Assembly: GCA_031253835.1 (NCBI GenBank)
Contig: JAIRVP010000032.1
Location: 62,001 to 126,000, forward strand
Direction of reading: 5' to 3'
DNA from: Burkholderia sp.
GTDB taxonomy: Bacteria; Pseudomonadota; Gammaproteobacteria; Burkholderiales; Burkholderiaceae
Length of the DNA stretch: 64,000 nucleotides
Part shown: one piece after another, positions 41,581 to 50,391 of the stretch
Layout: each line of letters starts with the position of its first letter
Numbering within the stretch: position 1 is the first letter of the stretch
The notes under the pieces: generated by a model
Databases searched by the model: none
What the model was told of the DNA's origin: nothing
The model's input: the letters and a program-made list of their open reading frames with translations, nothing else
Made by a program: the position numbers and the translations under genes

Positions 41581-42576
41581 TCACCCCGCCACCACCGGAT
41601 TGAACGACGTATCCCACAGCGGCGCGACGTTGGCCGGCCCGTCGAGCACGCCGATCCGGGCGAACACATCCGCGACCTGTTGATGCCGTGCGACCACGTC
41701 GGGTGTCACCGGCAGCAGCGCGAAGTCTTCGCTGCGCTGGTCGAACATCGTGACGAGATCGGCAACCGGCACGCGCGTCTCGCGGTTCTGCGCGAGCGCA
41801 TAGTCGCGGAAATGCCCGTTCGCCCACGCATATGCGCGCCGGAACCGCAGCAGCAGATCGCCGGTGGCCGCGCGACGACGCGCATCGTCGAGCGTGCGGG
41901 GATTCGCGTACACCGGAAAATTGCCCGACAGATAGCCCTTCCCCGTCTTCAGCACGCGCGCGCCGTAGCGATTGCGCGCGAGCTGGCCGTTGTAGCCGTA
42001 GATCGCCCACGCGTCGATGTCGCCGCGATCGTACGCGGACAGCCCGTCGGTCGGCGACAGGTTGATCGGCTGGATATCGTCGAAACCGAGACCGGCCTCC
42101 GTCAACTGCCGATACAGGAAATAGTGCGACGTCGTCGCGCGCACGTAACCGACGCGCTTGCCCTTCAGGTCCGCGATGCTGCGGATCGGCGTGTCCTTGC
42201 GCGCGAGCGTGACCTGGTTGTTCAGGTCTTCGCGCACGCGCGAGATGAACCGCACATTGGCGTTCTGGCGCGCGGCGAACACCGCGGGTATTTCGCTACC
42301 CGAACCGATGTCGAGCGCATCGGCATTGAGCGCCTCGATATGCAGCACGCCGTTGTTCAGTTCGCGCCAGTCGATCCGGTACGGCGTGTCGCCGAGCCCG
42401 GCCGCCTGCAGCAGCGCACGCCAGCCGCCCTTGTAGGTCGCGACGCGCAATGTCGTGCCGGCGAGATCGGTGTTGACGGCCGACGCCGCGAACACGGATC
42501 TCGCGGCCAGGGGGGACGCCACGACCGCGGCGCCGGCGAGCAGCAGGCGGCGGCGTGCCGCCGAGCGTGACGACAT
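41581..42576 (-). CDS. Aliphatic-sulfonate-type ABC substrate-binding protein (orphan)
   Basis: The 331-residue protein has an N-terminal signal 'MSSRSAARRRLLLAGAAVVASPLAARSVFA' with a twin-arginine-like RRR start and a cleavage site after VFA. 'LRVATYKGGWRALLQAAGLGDTPYRIDWRELNNGVLHIEALNADALDIGSGSEIPAVFAARQNA' and 'DLKGKRVGYVRATTSHYFLYRQLTEAGL' are SsuA-family features. No permease or ATPase adjoins it; the transporter of cluster B (47391-50345) has its own binding protein, so this one may deliver another sulfur source to it. Its upstream partner is a small DUF3088 gene. Confidence 0.86.
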   Translation of the reverse strand: MSSRSAARRRLLLAGAAVVASPLAARSVFAASAVNTDLAGTTLRVATYKGGWRALLQAAGLGDTPYRIDWRELNNGVLHIEALNADALDIGSGSEIPAVFAARQNANVRFISRVREDLNNQVTLARKDTPIRSIADLKGKRVGYVRATTSHYFLYRQLTEAGLGFDDIQPINLSPTDGLSAYDRGDIDAWAIYGYNGQLARNRYGARVLKTGKGYLSGNFPVYANPRTLDDARRRAATGDLLLRFRRAYAWANGHFRDYALAQNRETRVPVADLVTMFDQRSEDFALLPVTPDVVARHQQVADVFARIGVLDGPANVAPLWDTSFNPVVAG

Positions 42577-42618
42577 CAGGTACTCCTGTCTATTGGATGA
42601 GTCGTTGGAACCGACGCG

Positions 42619-42963
42619 TCAATGCAGCGCCGGAAATCCGTGGCGTTCGGCCAGCAGCTCGAGGATGCGGCGCGCGTCGGTGACGAAGCGCACGTCGCCG
42701 AGCGTCTGCGCGTCGTCCGGCGCCGGCTGGTCGCGGCCGAGTACGAGGACCGGCAAACCCTGGTGCGCATCGTCGAGTGCGTCGATCACCGCGGGTCGCG
42801 GCCGCTCGAACCCGACGCGCTTCACGTCGATGCGGCCGGCACGATCGGGTGCGCTCGCCAGCAGCCCTTCGATCGACAGTCCGTGCGGACAGACGAAGCG
42901 TTGGCCCGGATGCTTCGGATCGGCAAAACCCGGTTCCAGCAGAAACAGCACATCGCGGCTCAT
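42619..42963 (-). CDS. DUF3088 family protein
   Basis: The 114-residue protein begins 'MSRDVLFLLEPGFADPKHPGQRFVCPHGLSIEGLLASAP' and continues 'IDVKRVGFERPRPAVIDALDDAHQGLPVLVLG'. This reads like the DUF3088 family, with a thioredoxin-like beginning (Cys in 'RFVCPHG'). The function is unknown. The start is ATG 42963; a longer frame exists upstream. It is 42 nt ahead of the sulfonate-binding-protein gene, so an organosulfur-linked role is inferred. Confidence 0.75.
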   Translation of the reverse strand: MSRDVLFLLEPGFADPKHPGQRFVCPHGLSIEGLLASAPDRAGRIDVKRVGFERPRPAVIDALDDAHQGLPVLVLGRDQPAPDDAQTLGDVRFVTDARRILELLAERHGFPALH

Positions 42964-43455
42964 GTCAAACGGCTCCTGTGTTCGTTGATCCATCCGACCG
43001 GGATGAACGCACGCTTGCGTGCGAATCGGTTCCCGGCGCATGCCGGCCCTTGACCGGATGCCCGACTCTACCGTCGCGCATGGCACGGCCCTACCAACGT
43101 TTTGCGGAATCGATATGCGGGCACGCGTAGCGCATCGGTGGTTCGTCGCACAGCGGGCGTTGTGTAAAAACATCGCGATCGCAACCGCATGTGCTGCGTA
43201 CATCGAACGATTTCATCGATCGATATGACGGCGTTCACGGGTTTCCGTTGCCCGGCGTACGCCGTCCGTGCGATGCGTTCGCCGCAACATGCGCGCCGGA
43301 CGCGATCGCGACGGACATGCCGGGCCGGCGGCAACGCACATTACAAATCGGCCGCGCAGCGATTTACAAACCACGGATCGACCGTTCGTCGGCGCGGCCG
43401 TCGTCAATAGCATCGTGATCCTCACAGACGTACCCATAAAAAACAGAGGATAGTC
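42964..43455. promoter_or_regulatory. Promoter region of the porin / DUF3088 genes
   Basis: 492 bp without a recognised gene. TTACAAA occurs twice upstream of the porin (43341-43347 and 43364-43370, 23 bp apart, about two helical turns), in contexts CATTACAAATC and ATTTACAAACC, a pattern resembling OmpR half-sites. GAGGATAGTC just before ATG 43456 is a good ribosome site. Confidence 0.4.
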
Positions 43456-44640
43456 ATGATCAAAAAATCGGTAGTCCTGGGTTTGGTTTCGATCGGTTCG
43501 GTCAGTGCGTACGCGCAGAGTTCGGTCACGTTGTACGGCGTCGTCGACGCCGGCATCGCGTATACGAACAACCAGGGCGGCGCGAGCAACATCCAGCAGA
43601 CGAGCGGCAAGCTGAGCGGCAGCCGCTGGGGCCTGAAAGGCGCGGAAGATCTCGGCGGCGGCCTGCAGGCGGTCTTCACGCTCGAAAGCGGGTTCCGGCC
43701 GAGCGACGGCGGGCTCGGCCAGGGCGGCCGCCTGTTCGGCCGCTCCGCATACGTGGGCCTCGCCAAGTCGGGCCTCGGCACGCTGACGTTCGGCCGCCAG
43801 TACGAGCCGATCACCGACCTCGTCGCGCAGTACTCGGGCGCCGGCTTCTGGTCGCCGGCCACGCACGTGGGCGACAACGACAACCTGAACCAGAGCTTCC
43901 GGCTGAACAACGCGGTGAAGTTCCGCAGCGACACGATCGCCGGCTTCACGGCCGACCTGCTCTATGCGTTCAGCAACCAGGCGAACGGCGGTGCGGGCAC
44001 GGGCTTCTCGAACAACAACGCGTGGGGCGTGTCGGCAAACTACGTGAACGGCCCGCTGTCGGTCGGCGGCGGCTACGTGCGGTTCAACCACCCGAACTCG
44101 ACGTCGAACACGAGCGGCGCGGTGGGCGGCGCGACCTCGACCACCGGCAACGACTACAGCGGCGCATTCTTCTACGGGCTGAACGGCGGCGTACTCAAGC
44201 AGCAGATCGGCGCGCTGGGCGCGAACTACGCGCTCGGCCGCGCGACGGTCGGCTTCGCATGGAGCCACACGCAGCTCGACTATGTCGACGGCTCGTCGCG
44301 CAAGTTCAACAACTACGACGTGAACGCGCGCTACCAGATCACGCCGGCCGCCACGCTGATCGGCGTCTATACGTTCACCGACGGGCGCGCGAGCGGCCTG
44401 CCGGGTACCGGCGGCCAGACGCTGAAGCCGCGCTGGCACCAGTTCACGCTCGGGTTCGACTATGCGCTGTCGAAGCGCACCGATATCTACGTGTCGGGCA
44501 TCTACCAGCTCGCGGCCGGCGATGCGAGCACGGCCACGCCGGGCGGCTATCGCAAGATCGCGGCGATCTCGAACATCGGCAGCGCGTCGTCGACGAACCG
44601 GCAGCTCGCGTTCGTCAGCGGGCTGCGCGTGAAGTTCTGA
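43456..44640 (+). CDS. Gram-negative porin (OmpC-like, Burkholderia type)
   Basis: The 394-residue outer-membrane protein has the signal peptide 'MIKKSVVLGLVSIGSVSAYAQ', and 'SSVTLYGVVDAGIAYTNNQGG' is the canonical start of 16-stranded Burkholderia porins. The 'GSRWGLKGAEDLGGGLQAVFTLESGF' strand, loop 3 region 'FGRQYEPITDLVAQYSG' and a C-terminal Phe after 'LAFVSGLRVKF' complete the pattern needed for BAM-dependent assembly. GAGGATAGTC precedes the start. In this cluster it probably supplies outer-membrane passage for organosulfur solutes. Confidence 0.93.
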   Translation: MIKKSVVLGLVSIGSVSAYAQSSVTLYGVVDAGIAYTNNQGGASNIQQTSGKLSGSRWGLKGAEDLGGGLQAVFTLESGFRPSDGGLGQGGRLFGRSAYVGLAKSGLGTLTFGRQYEPITDLVAQYSGAGFWSPATHVGDNDNLNQSFRLNNAVKFRSDTIAGFTADLLYAFSNQANGGAGTGFSNNNAWGVSANYVNGPLSVGGGYVRFNHPNSTSNTSGAVGGATSTTGNDYSGAFFYGLNGGVLKQQIGALGANYALGRATVGFAWSHTQLDYVDGSSRKFNNYDVNARYQITPAATLIGVYTFTDGRASGLPGTGGQTLKPRWHQFTLGFDYALSKRTDIYVSGIYQLAAGDASTATPGGYRKIAAISNIGSASSTNRQLAFVSGLRVKF

Positions 44641-44815
44641 CGCCACGCGCATCGGGGCGGCGCGATAAGCAAAGCGCGATTCGTTGTTTGCCGCGCCGCG
44701 CCCGGTTGCCGAGAATGTCCGTTTCCCCGCGCGCGGCCGCGTGCGCCGGCGCCGAACCGCACGGGCTTGCCCGTCGTCGTTGCCCGGCGCGCGCAACCCG
44801 CGCCAGGAGCCCGTC

Positions 44816-46003
44816 ATGAGCGACACTTCCCTCGCCGCCCCGCTCGCGCCATCGCCGTTCGTCGATGTCCGATCGCCGGCGGATTTCCCCGACAGCCCCG
44901 CGTCGCACGCGCTCGCGCAGCCGCTGATGCTCGGGCTGTTCCTGCCGATCCAGGCCGGCGGATGGAGCGCGTCGACCTTGCCGCGTTCGACCGACTGGAC
45001 GTTCGACTACAACGCCGACCTGGTCGCACGTGCCGAGGCACTCGGCTTCGACCTCGTGTTCGCGCTGTCGCAGTGGCTGCCGAAGGGCGGCTACGGCGGC
45101 GTGTTCGACGGCCACGCGCTCGATTCGTTCATGACGCTGGCCGCGCTGACCGCGCGCACCGAACGGATCATCCTCGTCGCGACGAGCCACGTGCTCTACG
45201 GGCCCTGGCATCCGCTGCATTTCGCGAAATTCACCGCGACGCTCGACCACATCTCGCGCGGGCGCTGGGGCATCAACGTCGTGACGGGCCACCGCGCGGT
45301 CGAACACGAGATGTTCGGCTGGAACCGGATCGAGCACGACCGGCGTTACGAGATGGCCGCCGAATTCCTCGACGCGGTCCAGCAGTTGTGGGCGCAACCG
45401 GACAACTTCAGCTATACGCCGGTGCTGTCGAGCTGGCGCCTGGGCGGCGCCTTCGTGACGCCGAAGCCGCGCTATGGCCGCCCGTTGCTGATCAACGCGA
45501 CGGGCTCCGATGCCGGCATCGAATTCGCGGCACGCTATTCGGACATCGTGTTCGTCACGAGCCCGGCCGGCCCCGACGCCGAACGCGCGATCGACGCGCT
45601 GCCCGCGCATACCGCACGCGTAAAGGCGGCCGCTGCCGCGCGCGGCCGGACGATCCGCACGCTGCTCAATCCGCTCGTCATCTGCCGCGAGACGGCGGCG
45701 GAGGCGCGCGCGTACCGCGACGCGATCGTCGCGCATGCGGACGAAGGCAGCTTCCACCGCTTCGACAGCGATGCGCATGCGTGGCGCGGCGGCTTCGACC
45801 AGCGTTCGCAGGCCGCGGCGCGTGCGATCGGCGGCAACATCTCGATCACGGGCTCGCCCGACGAAGTCGCCGACACCCTCGTGCGGCTGCACCGCGCGGG
45901 CATCGACGGTATCCAGCTGAGCTTCTACGACTTCAGGCCCGATCTCGACTTCTTCGGCGAGCGCGTGCTGCCGCTGCTGCGCGAAGCCGGCTTGCGGCGC
46001 TGA
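44816..46003 (+). CDS. LLM-class FMN-dependent monooxygenase, SfnG/RutA-like
   Basis: The 395-residue luciferase-like enzyme has 'DWTFDYNADLVARAEALGFDLVFALSQWLPKGGYGG' (about 61-96), which parallels dimethylsulfone monooxygenase SfnG and related RutA. It also has 'GPWHPLHFAKFTATLDHISRGRWGINVVTGHRAVEHEMFG' (about 130-169) and 'GGNISITGSPDEVADTLVRLHRAGIDGIQLSFYDF'. It uses reduced FMN and O2. GCCAGGAGCCCGTC upstream fixes ATG 44816. It follows the porin on the same strand and converges with an SfnB-like gene; together they suggest oxidation of a sulfone or sulfonate. The reductase is not in the window. Confidence 0.87.
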   Translation: MSDTSLAAPLAPSPFVDVRSPADFPDSPASHALAQPLMLGLFLPIQAGGWSASTLPRSTDWTFDYNADLVARAEALGFDLVFALSQWLPKGGYGGVFDGHALDSFMTLAALTARTERIILVATSHVLYGPWHPLHFAKFTATLDHISRGRWGINVVTGHRAVEHEMFGWNRIEHDRRYEMAAEFLDAVQQLWAQPDNFSYTPVLSSWRLGGAFVTPKPRYGRPLLINATGSDAGIEFAARYSDIVFVTSPAGPDAERAIDALPAHTARVKAAAAARGRTIRTLLNPLVICRETAAEARAYRDAIVAHADEGSFHRFDSDAHAWRGGFDQRSQAAARAIGGNISITGSPDEVADTLVRLHRAGIDGIQLSFYDFRPDLDFFGERVLPLLREAGLRR

Positions 46004-46022
46004 CAAGCCCGCCGCGGCACGA

Positions 46023-47240
46023 TCAGAACACGCGCCCTTCGGTCAGGTGCGTCGTCACGCCGTTCAGCTCGTAGTCGCCGATCACGCGTGCCTTGTGCAG
46101 CAGCGGGTTGTGACTGAAGATCGTGCGCAGGTTGCGCCAGTGGCGGTCGAAGTTGTGCGCACGCGCCGTCGCCGACGCGCCGCCGACTTCGAACAGCCGC
46201 TCGGCCGCGTGCAGCGCGAGCTTGCTGACGATCAGCTGCGTGCGCGCGGTTGCGAGCGCGCTGTCGAGCACGTGCGCATGCGCGTCGGCGTCGCCCGCTT
46301 CGATCGCGTCGGCGGAACGATCGAGCGCCCGCGCGTTTTCACGGACGAGCGCGTCGATCGCGTGACTGTGCGCGGACAGCTCGCCGACAACCTGCTGAAT
46401 GAAATGATCGTCGCGCGCGGTCGGCGCCGGGCTGTGCAGCGCCGGGCGTCCGTGCGCGAGCACATAGCGGCGAGCATCGGCCACCACGTTGCGCACGATG
46501 CCCGCGCCCGTCGCGACGAGATGCAGCTGCCGCAGCGCGCCGCAATGGCGGCCGACGAGCGTCGAACCGTCGCGCGCGGCCACTTCGTCCGCGAACACCT
46601 GCACGTTGTCGAGCAGCAGGCTGCCGCTCGCCGTCATGCGCTGTCCCATCCCGTCCCAGTCGTCGAGCACCTGCACGCCGTCGCGCGCGACGGGAATGAT
46701 CACGGCCAGCGCGTCGCCCTGCTCGTTTTCCACGTTGATGCGCGCGAAATCGGCGAACGCTGTGCCGGTCGAATAGTATTTGCGCCCCGTCAGACGATGA
46801 TGATCGCCATCCCGGCGCAGCACGGTCGTGTTCTCGCCGGGCCGCGACGTGCCGAGCTCGGTCGATGCGCCGCCGAAGATCGCGCCGGCCAGCACGCGTT
46901 CGAGCTGCACGTCGTTGAACGGCGTGCGCGGCGACAGCCGCAGCGTCTCGGTCTGGTCGTAGTGAATGCGCAAGGCGTGCGCGAGATTCGAATCGGCGGC
47001 GGCCAGCGTCGCGATCGTGTCGAACAGGTCGACCAGCGTGCCGCCGGGGCCGCCGCGCGCCACCGGAATCCGCAGCGCGCCCAGCGACGAGCGCCGGAAG
47101 ATCGCGAACCCCTCGAACGGCAGTTCGCGGCGCGCCTCGCGTTGCGCGGCATCCTCGCCGATCGCGTTCGCGAGATCGGGCAGCGTGGCGAGCGTGTCGC
47201 GCAACGCGTCGCGCGGATCGACGGCATCACGGGCAGTCAT
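46023..47240 (-). CDS. Acyl-CoA dehydrogenase-fold flavoprotein, SfnB/DszC family
   Basis: The 405-residue protein is the third SfnB/DszC-type paralogue in the window. 'FGGASTELGTSRPGENTTVLRRDGDHHRLTGRKYYSTGTAFADFARI', 'DDWDGMGQRMTASGSLLLDNVQVFADEV' and C-terminal 'FDRHWRNLRTIFSHNPLLHKARVIGDYELNG' give the family. ATG 47240 is preferred because AAGGA lies 8 nt upstream of it; an earlier ATG at 47249 is possible. It is read in the same direction as the ABC permease 150 nt upstream, so it may be the last gene of that operon. Confidence 0.86.
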   Translation of the reverse strand: MTARDAVDPRDALRDTLATLPDLANAIGEDAAQREARRELPFEGFAIFRRSSLGALRIPVARGGPGGTLVDLFDTIATLAAADSNLAHALRIHYDQTETLRLSPRTPFNDVQLERVLAGAIFGGASTELGTSRPGENTTVLRRDGDHHRLTGRKYYSTGTAFADFARINVENEQGDALAVIIPVARDGVQVLDDWDGMGQRMTASGSLLLDNVQVFADEVAARDGSTLVGRHCGALRQLHLVATGAGIVRNVVADARRYVLAHGRPALHSPAPTARDDHFIQQVVGELSAHSHAIDALVRENARALDRSADAIEAGDADAHAHVLDSALATARTQLIVSKLALHAAERLFEVGGASATARAHNFDRHWRNLRTIFSHNPLLHKARVIGDYELNGVTTHLTEGRVF

Positions 47241-47390
47241 CGGGCACATCCTTGTACGGGAAGATCGGGAGCGTCGCGACGTGGCGCGATCGCGGCACCG
47301 CAAAGTATAGGGACGCATCCGGCGCACGTGAAAAGCCGATTTCAGCTTTTGTTATGCGCGCGCCGGGAATGGTCGGGCGCAGCCACTATG

Positions 47391-48278
47391 TCAGTGCTGG
47401 ATGCCCCAGCGACGCACGGTCACGCGTTCGAGCGTGTCGAACACGAGGTGCTCGACGAGCAGGCCGATCACGATGACGGCCGCCAGGCCCGCGAACACGC
47501 GGTCGGTATACAGCTCGTTGCGGTTCTGGAAGATGTACCAGCCGAGCCCGCCCTGCCCGGCGCTTGCACCGAACACGAGCTCGGCCGCGATCAGCGTGCG
47601 CCACGCGAATGCCCAGCCGACGCGCAGGCCCGACAGGATCGACGGCAGCGCGGCCGGCACGAGGATCAGCGCGATCTGGCGCAGGCCCGTGAGGCCGTAG
47701 TTGCGCCCGGCCATCTTCAGCGTGGCCGGCACGCCCGCGAAGCCGGTGTACATGCTGAGCGCGAGCGGCCACAGCACCGCATGCACGAGCACGAACAGCA
47801 GGCTGCCGGTGCCGAGCCCGAACCACAGCAGCGCGATCGGCAGCAACGCGATCGACGGCAGCGGATTGAACATCGACGTGAGCATCGTCAGCAGGTCGCG
47901 GCCGATGCGCGTCGACACCGCGAGCGACGTCAGCACGAATGCGAAAAACACGCCGAGCGCGTAGCCGCGCAGCAGCACCGACATCGAGATGCCCGTCTTG
48001 ACGAGCAGTTCGCCCGACTCGATGCCCTGCACGAAGGCAGCCAGCGTTGCGCCGAAGGTCGGCACGAGCAGGTCGTTCGCGACGATGCGCGCGACAATTT
48101 CCCACGCGGCGATCAGCACGAGCGCGATCACGCCGCGACGAAACCATCCGGCATCGACGATGCGGCGCAACAGCGGCGCCGGCGCCGCGCGTTCGGCATC
48201 GGGCAGCGGGTCGAGCGTGCGTACGTACTCGGCGCGAACGGGCGGCAACGGCGCCAGGGCCGGGTCGATCGTGCTCAT
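47391..48278 (-). CDS. ABC transporter permease, SsuC/TauC type
   Basis: The 295-residue protein has a cytoplasmic N-terminus and about six helices, starting 'GVIALVLIAAWEIVARIV'. The EAA loop is 'MAGRNYGLTGLRQIALILVPAALPSILSGLRVGWAFAWRTLIAAELVFG'. 'MFNPLPSIALLPIALLWFGLG' is the family's membrane motif. ATG 48278 overlaps the ATPase stop by 4 nt. It pairs with the binding protein at 49314 and the TauD dioxygenase for sulfonate or sulfate-ester use. Confidence 0.9.
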   Translation of the reverse strand: MSTIDPALAPLPPVRAEYVRTLDPLPDAERAAPAPLLRRIVDAGWFRRGVIALVLIAAWEIVARIVANDLLVPTFGATLAAFVQGIESGELLVKTGISMSVLLRGYALGVFFAFVLTSLAVSTRIGRDLLTMLTSMFNPLPSIALLPIALLWFGLGTGSLLFVLVHAVLWPLALSMYTGFAGVPATLKMAGRNYGLTGLRQIALILVPAALPSILSGLRVGWAFAWRTLIAAELVFGASAGQGGLGWYIFQNRNELYTDRVFAGLAAVIVIGLLVEHLVFDTLERVTVRRWGIQH

Positions 48279-49186
48279 GATGCGGCCTCCTCCGTCGCCT
48301 GCGCGCGCGTCGCATCGGTATCGAACAGCAGGTGGTGAATCCGCGCGACGTTGTCACGGAAGTCGCCGGTATCGACGCTGTCGAGCGAATGTTCGTGACT
48401 GTTGAGTTCCGCGCGTACGCGGCCCGGATGCGGCGACAGCAGCAGGATCCGGTTGCCGACGACGAGCGCCTCCTCGATCGAATGCGTGACGAACAGCAGC
48501 GTGAAGCGGAACTCGTCCCACAACCGCAGCAGTTCCTCCTGCATCTTGCGGCGCGTAAGCGCATCGAGCGCGGCGAACGGTTCGTCCATCAACAGCACGC
48601 GCGGCTGCATCGCGAGCGCGCGTGCGATCGCGACACGCTGCTTCATGCCGCCCGACAGCGTGTGCGGATACGCATCGGCGAATGCGCTCAGGCCGACCTT
48701 GTCGAGATAGTGCAGCGCGCGCTCGCGCGCAGCGGCACGCGACAGGTTCGCGGCGGCGCGCACCGGAAACGCGACGTTCTCGACGACCGTCTTCCACGGC
48801 GGCAACTGGTCGAACTCCTGGAACACCACGACCCGATCGGGACCCGGCCCGCGTACGGGCTTGCCGTCGAGCGCGATCGAACCGGACACGGGCTCGATGA
48901 ATCCGGCAACCGCCTTCAGCAGCGTCGACTTCCCGCACCCCGACGGGCCGAGCAGCACGAAGCGGTCGCTGCCGTACACGTCGAAGCTCACGTCGTGGGT
49001 CGCGCGAACGATCCGCGAGCCGCTCCGGTATTCGAGGTTCACGCGGTCGATGGCCAGCAGGCGTTCGCTGTGCGCGCCGGCCTGCGCGGCATCCATGCCG
49101 GACCGGCCGGCAACACGCGCGTCGGGTGACGCACTGCGGCGCGCCGCATACGGCGGCAGCCAGGTTCGGAGAGAAGTGGCGTTCAC
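48275..49186 (-). CDS. ABC transporter ATP-binding protein, SsuB/TauB type
   Basis: About 303 residues from a GTG at 49186, with an N-terminal extension before the domain, which begins at 'LLAIDRVNLEYRSGSRIVRATHDVSFDVYGSDRFVLLGPSGCGKST' (Walker A). The Q-loop is 'VFQEFDQLPPW', the signature 'LSGGMKQRVAIARALA', Walker B 'VLLMDEPFAALDALTRRKMQEELLRLW' and the H-loop 'VTHSIEEAL'. The start is uncertain; ATG about 49090 (MDAAQ) lacks a ribosome site. It is coupled to the permease by an ATGA overlap. Confidence 0.87.
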   Translation of the reverse strand: MNATSLRTWLPPYAARRSASPDARVAGRSGMDAAQAGAHSERLLAIDRVNLEYRSGSRIVRATHDVSFDVYGSDRFVLLGPSGCGKSTLLKAVAGFIEPVSGSIALDGKPVRGPGPDRVVVFQEFDQLPPWKTVVENVAFPVRAAANLSRAAARERALHYLDKVGLSAFADAYPHTLSGGMKQRVAIARALAMQPRVLLMDEPFAALDALTRRKMQEELLRLWDEFRFTLLFVTHSIEEALVVGNRILLLSPHPGRVRAELNSHEHSLDSVDTGDFRDNVARIHHLLFDTDATRAQATEEAAS

Positions 49187-49313
49187 GATCGAATCTCTTG
49201 CGGGAAAAACATCAACATACGGCCGGGCGCCATGCAGACCAACCATCGATTGCACCTATCGAAACCGCGCCGACGCATAAGCGCCGATCGCGGCGTCGAA
49301 GCGTCGGCATCGC

Positions 49314-50345
49314 TCAACTGCCGCCGGCAGTCGCCGGATCGTCGAAGAAGTAGTCGCGCCACGACTTCGGTTCGTTGCGGATCGCGCCGGTGCGATGCAT
49401 GAACTGCGCGAGCGCAAGCGTGTTCTGCGGTGCGATCTTGAATTGCACCTGAGGATTGCGCAAGATCTTCAGCAGCAACGCGCGATCGATCTTCGATGCA
49501 TTCACGCGAATGTAGGTATCGGCCGCGCGCTCGGGGTCGGCAGCGATCTGCCGCGCGGCGTCGGCCAGCGCAGCGACGAACGCGCGATAGGTCTTCGGGT
49601 TGTCGTTGCGGAATTTCTCCGTCGCGTACAGCACCGTCGCGGAGCTCGGGCCGCCGAGCACGTCATAGGAATTCAGCACGATGTGCGCGTTCGGGTTGCC
49701 GGCGAGTTCCTGCTCCTGGAACGGCGGATTGCCGAAGTGGCCGGTGATCACGCTGCTGTTCGCGAGAATCGCGGCCGTCGCATCGGGGTGCGGAATCGCC
49801 TGCGTGAGCGCATCGAGCTTGTCGAACTGCTTGTCGCCCCACTGCTTCGCGGCCGCGTACTGCAGCACGCGCGACTGCACCGAGACACCGACTGCCGGCA
49901 CCGCGATGCGGTCCTTCGCACCGAGGTCGGCGATCGTCTTCACGTTCGGATTGCTGCTGACGAGGTAGTACGGGAAATTGCCGAGCGACGCGACGCCCTT
50001 GACGTTCTGCCGGCCGCGCGTGCGGTCCCACACGGTCAGCAGCGGCCCGACGCCCGCACCGGCGACGTCGACCGCGCCCGACAGCAGCGCGTCGTTCACG
50101 GCCGCGCCGCCCGACAGCCGCACCCAGTCGACCTTGATGTCGAGGCCGGCCTTGCGCCCCTCCTTTTCAATCAGTTGCTGGTCGCGCGCGACGTTCAGCA
50201 TCAGGTAGACGACGCCGAACTGCTCGGCGATGCGGATGCGGCCCTCCGCGTGCGCGGCTTGCGGGATGACCGCGCCGGCAAGCGCAAGCGCGGCGGTAAG
50301 CGTGGCCGCCAGCGCGCGGCGCGCCGGCAAGAACGAAAACGACAT
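49314..50345 (-). CDS. ABC transporter substrate-binding protein (sulfonate/nitrate family)
   Basis: The 343-residue protein starts with 'MSFSFLPARRALAATLTAALALAGAVIPQAAHAEG' (signal peptide, cleavage after AHA). 'IRIAEQFGVVYLMLNVARDQQLIEKEGRKAGLDIKVDWVRLSGGAAVNDALLSGAVDVAGAGVGPLLTVWDR' is a typical NrtA/SsuA/TauA N-lobe. 'VGVSVQSRVLQYAAAKQWGDKQFDKLDALTQAIPHPDATAAIL' belongs to the second domain. It lies between the TauD gene and the ATPase/permease pair, giving a complete organosulfur ABC importer with a companion dioxygenase. Confidence 0.9.
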   Translation of the reverse strand: MSFSFLPARRALAATLTAALALAGAVIPQAAHAEGRIRIAEQFGVVYLMLNVARDQQLIEKEGRKAGLDIKVDWVRLSGGAAVNDALLSGAVDVAGAGVGPLLTVWDRTRGRQNVKGVASLGNFPYYLVSSNPNVKTIADLGAKDRIAVPAVGVSVQSRVLQYAAAKQWGDKQFDKLDALTQAIPHPDATAAILANSSVITGHFGNPPFQEQELAGNPNAHIVLNSYDVLGGPSSATVLYATEKFRNDNPKTYRAFVAALADAARQIAADPERAADTYIRVNASKIDRALLLKILRNPQVQFKIAPQNTLALAQFMHRTGAIRNEPKSWRDYFFDDPATAGGS

Positions 50346-50391
50346 CGGAACTCCGGTCAGGATGGGGCGAATGAATGACGCGGCACGCGGC

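Noticed and set aside
46047..48338. 763-codon plus-strand frame across the SfnB-like and permease genes
   Set aside because: Shadow of two real minus-strand genes; composition dominated by R, H, Q and E with no motif.
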